Part shown: positions 62,367-64,000 of the stretch, piece after piece
Numbering within the stretch: position 1 is the stretch's first letter
How the letters are laid out: each line of letters begins with the position of its first letter
Source of the DNA: Thiocapsa imhoffii
Lineage (GTDB): Bacteria; Pseudomonadota; Gammaproteobacteria; Chromatiales; Chromatiaceae
NCBI RefSeq assembly: GCF_016583985.1
Contig: NZ_NRSD01000001.1
Coordinates: 481,910-545,909, forward strand
Direction: 5' to 3'
Length of the DNA stretch: 64,000 nt
The notes under the pieces: generated by a model
What the model was told of the DNA's origin: nothing
The model's database searches: none
Seen by the model: only the letters and a program-made list of their open reading frames with translations
Position numbers and translations under genes: made by a program

Positions 62367-63284
62367 TCAGCCACCATGGTTGATGGCAGCTAAGGTCTGA
62401 CGCGCGGGCACCTGATCGATGCGCCAGCGTGGGATGGCCCAACTCCAAAAGTCCGGCAGCGCGAGATCTCGGGGCGGTGGAGTCTGACCGAGGAGTGCCC
62501 AGACGCGACCTAAGCTGGGGTAGGGGTCGCGTGCATCCACTGGGGCGGCGGCCAGTGATTTACTCAGCTTACGTCCATGTTCGTCCAACAGCAGTGGGAG
62601 ATGCGCATAGCTCGGCTGGGTGAACTGCAATGCGTGCTGGAGCATGATCTGGCGCGGGGTCGAGAGGAGCAGATCGGCGCCGCGCAAGATCTGATTGATC
62701 CCCTGCCAAGCGTCGTCGACGACCACCGCGAGCTGGTAGGCGTGCACGCCATCGGCACGTCTCAAGACGAAATCACCGACCGTCAGGCTGACATCCTGGG
62801 TCTGTGGCCCCTGGATTCGGTCGATGAAGGCAACGGCGCCAGACGGTGCACGAAAGCGTTCGGCCCGGGCGTGCTGCGCGGGCGATAAGCCGTCACGGCA
62901 GGTTCCGGGATAAATCGGCCCCTCGATCCCTGGCCTGCCCAGACGCGCGACTTGGGCTCGGGAGCAGGCGCAGGGGTAGGTGAGATTCTGCTTGGCAAGC
63001 CCGGCGAGCGCTGCGCGATAGGCCTCGGTTCGGTCACGTTGACGGATCAGGGTCTCATCCCAGAACAGCCCACAGGCCTCCAGAGTTCGTAAGATGTCGT
63101 CAGCCGCACCAGGGACCTCGCGCTGACGATCGAGATCCTCCATCCGCACCAACCAGACACCGTCGGCCGCGCGCGCATCCGCGAAGCTGGCCACCGCCGT
63201 CAAGAGTGACCCCAAATGCAAGGGGCCGGTTGGCGAAGGTGCGAACCGGCCGCGATACGGGGGGCACGCCAACGCCTGGGACAT
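62367..63284 (-). CDS. gluQ: Glutamyl-Q tRNA(Asp) synthetase
   Basis: GluQ-RS attaches glutamate to the queuosine at position 34 of tRNA-Asp. The 305-residue protein is a truncated glutamyl-tRNA synthetase: RFAPSPTGPLHLGSLLTA (HIGH-like), zinc ligands in YPCACSR and IYPGTCRDG, and KLSKS. It lacks the anticodon-binding domain, as expected. It lies downstream of dksA as in E. coli. Confidence 0.94.
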   Translation of the reverse strand: MSQALACPPYRGRFAPSPTGPLHLGSLLTAVASFADARAADGVWLVRMEDLDRQREVPGAADDILRTLEACGLFWDETLIRQRDRTEAYRAALAGLAKQNLTYPCACSRAQVARLGRPGIEGPIYPGTCRDGLSPAQHARAERFRAPSGAVAFIDRIQGPQTQDVSLTVGDFVLRRADGVHAYQLAVVVDDAWQGINQILRGADLLLSTPRQIMLQHALQFTQPSYAHLPLLLDEHGRKLSKSLAAAPVDARDPYPSLGRVWALLGQTPPPRDLALPDFWSWAIPRWRIDQVPARQTLAAINHGG

Positions 63285-63355
63285 GGCTCCTGATCCGGGT
63301 CACGTCGGCCCGATTCCGGGTGCCGGGGTGGGCCCGCGCGGATCCGAGCGACGGC

Positions 63356-63790
63356 TCAGCCGCGTTGGCGCTCGCGGATCTCGTCGAGTGTTTTGCAATC
63401 GATGCAGAGCGTTGCCGTTGGACGCGCCTCGAGACGGCGAATGCCGATCTCGACCCCGCAGGCCTCGCAGTAGCCATACTCGTGCTCGCTGATGCGGACG
63501 AGCGCCTCGTCGATCTTCTTGATCAACTTTCGCTCGCGGTCCCGCGTCCGCAGCTCCAGGCTGAACTCCGACTCCTGTGTCGCACGGTCATTCGGATCCG
63601 GGAAGTTGGTCGCCTCATCCTGCATGTGATGCACGGTTCGATCGACTTCTTCCATGAGCGACTGCTTCCAGGCGATCAGGATCTCGCGAAAATGCGTCTC
63701 CTGTTCAGGACTCATATAGTCTTCATCGGGTCCGATGCGGTAAGGCTCGAATCCTCTCGTGCTGATCTGGCTCGTGTTCGCTTGGGCCAT
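63356..63790 (-). CDS. dksA: RNA polymerase-binding regulator DksA
   Basis: DksA enters the polymerase secondary channel and, with ppGpp, turns down rRNA and turns up biosynthetic promoters. The 144-residue protein has the coiled coil with the tip motif DPNDRA and a four-cysteine zinc finger (YCEACG and CIDC). The ATG at 63790 has AGAGG six bases upstream; ATGs up to nine codons earlier are in frame. Confidence 0.94.
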   Translation of the reverse strand: MAQANTSQISTRGFEPYRIGPDEDYMSPEQETHFREILIAWKQSLMEEVDRTVHHMQDEATNFPDPNDRATQESEFSLELRTRDRERKLIKKIDEALVRISEHEYGYCEACGVEIGIRRLEARPTATLCIDCKTLDEIRERQRG

Positions 63791-63952
63791 CTTCATCCTC
63801 TCGAAGGCTCTCATCATGAGTCGTCATGACCGGTCCAGAGGTCTGAGCCGGCGATGAAAAAGGGGCTTAAGTACCAGATCCTTGCTGGAGCGGCAACTGC
63901 AATCGGTGGCAACCGGCGCTTGGCCGTGTTCGCATCGCGTTTGAACCTCGAT

Positions 63953-63974
63953 CTCGATCCTACCTCGATCCTAC
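63953..63974. repeat. 11-bp direct tandem repeat, two copies
   Basis: CTCGATCCTAC occurs at 63953-63963 and again at 63964-63974, preceded by a partial CCTCGAT. It lies upstream of dksA at the window edge, where no complete gene is visible. Confidence 0.6.
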
Positions 63975-64000
63975 CAAGTCGGGATGCTACCGGGCGGTGG

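Noticed and set aside
63854..64000. A plus-strand frame (starting MKKGLKYQ) open to the window end
   Set aside because: It contains the 11-bp tandem repeat, has no ribosome site and cannot be judged because it runs off the edge.

Overview
The window is a GC-rich chromosomal segment with bacterial housekeeping gene order, and it points to a gammaproteobacterium. The evidence is ubiH-ubiI, kdsD-kdsC-lptCAB-rpoN-hpf-ptsN, mlaFEDCB-murA-hisGDC, carAB-greA, fmdB-aspS-nudB, lapB-pyrF and dksA-gluQ. A PPi-dependent phosphofructokinase, HPr kinase and an anaerobic-type heme enzyme (HutW) fit a purple sulfur bacterium of the order Chromatiales. No photosynthesis or sulfur-oxidation gene is present, so this placement is an inference. 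No tRNA, rRNA, CRISPR array, insertion sequence or prophage was seen.

Bases 1-9 kb: the end of ubiH and ubiI (ubiquinone synthesis), a PPi-linked phosphofructokinase and a soluble pyrophosphatase, moaC, a bacteriohemerythrin, the ribosome-assembly GTPase engB, an unknown Pro/Gly/Met-rich exported protein, and a phosphohexomutase. Bases 8.8-20 kb (minus strand): a regulatory phosphotransferase set with no sugar permease (EI, HPr, a mannose-type EIIA, RapZ, HPr kinase, EIIA-Ntr), then hpf, rpoN, lptB, lptA, lptC, kdsC and kdsD. The last five supply and export lipopolysaccharide.

Bases 20-38.5 kb (mostly plus strand): a divergent DUF72-like protein, the mla phospholipid-transport operon, murA, hisG (short form), hisD, hisC, carA, carB, greA, an opposing short-chain dehydrogenase, fmdB, aspS, nudB and an acidic exported protein. 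Bases 38.7-43 kb: a two-CBS protein, an MsbA-related ABC exporter and a Na/Pi-type transporter.

Bases 43.5-51.3 kb: a heme acquisition island. One strand carries a TonB-dependent heme receptor, a HugZ-like protein and the HmuTUV importer. The other carries HutW and HutX. The region between them holds a sigma-70 promoter whose spacer is covered by a Fur-box-like site.

Bases 51.4-59 kb are the least explained part: a processive family 2 glycosyltransferase, a polytopic membrane protein, a protein joining an FHA-like segment to a PPP-phosphatase fold with lost metal ligands, a divergently encoded HBM-HAMP sensor without an output domain, a small exported protein and a second dehydrogenase. Bases 59.3-64 kb return to housekeeping genes: lapB, pyrF, galU, gluQ and dksA.
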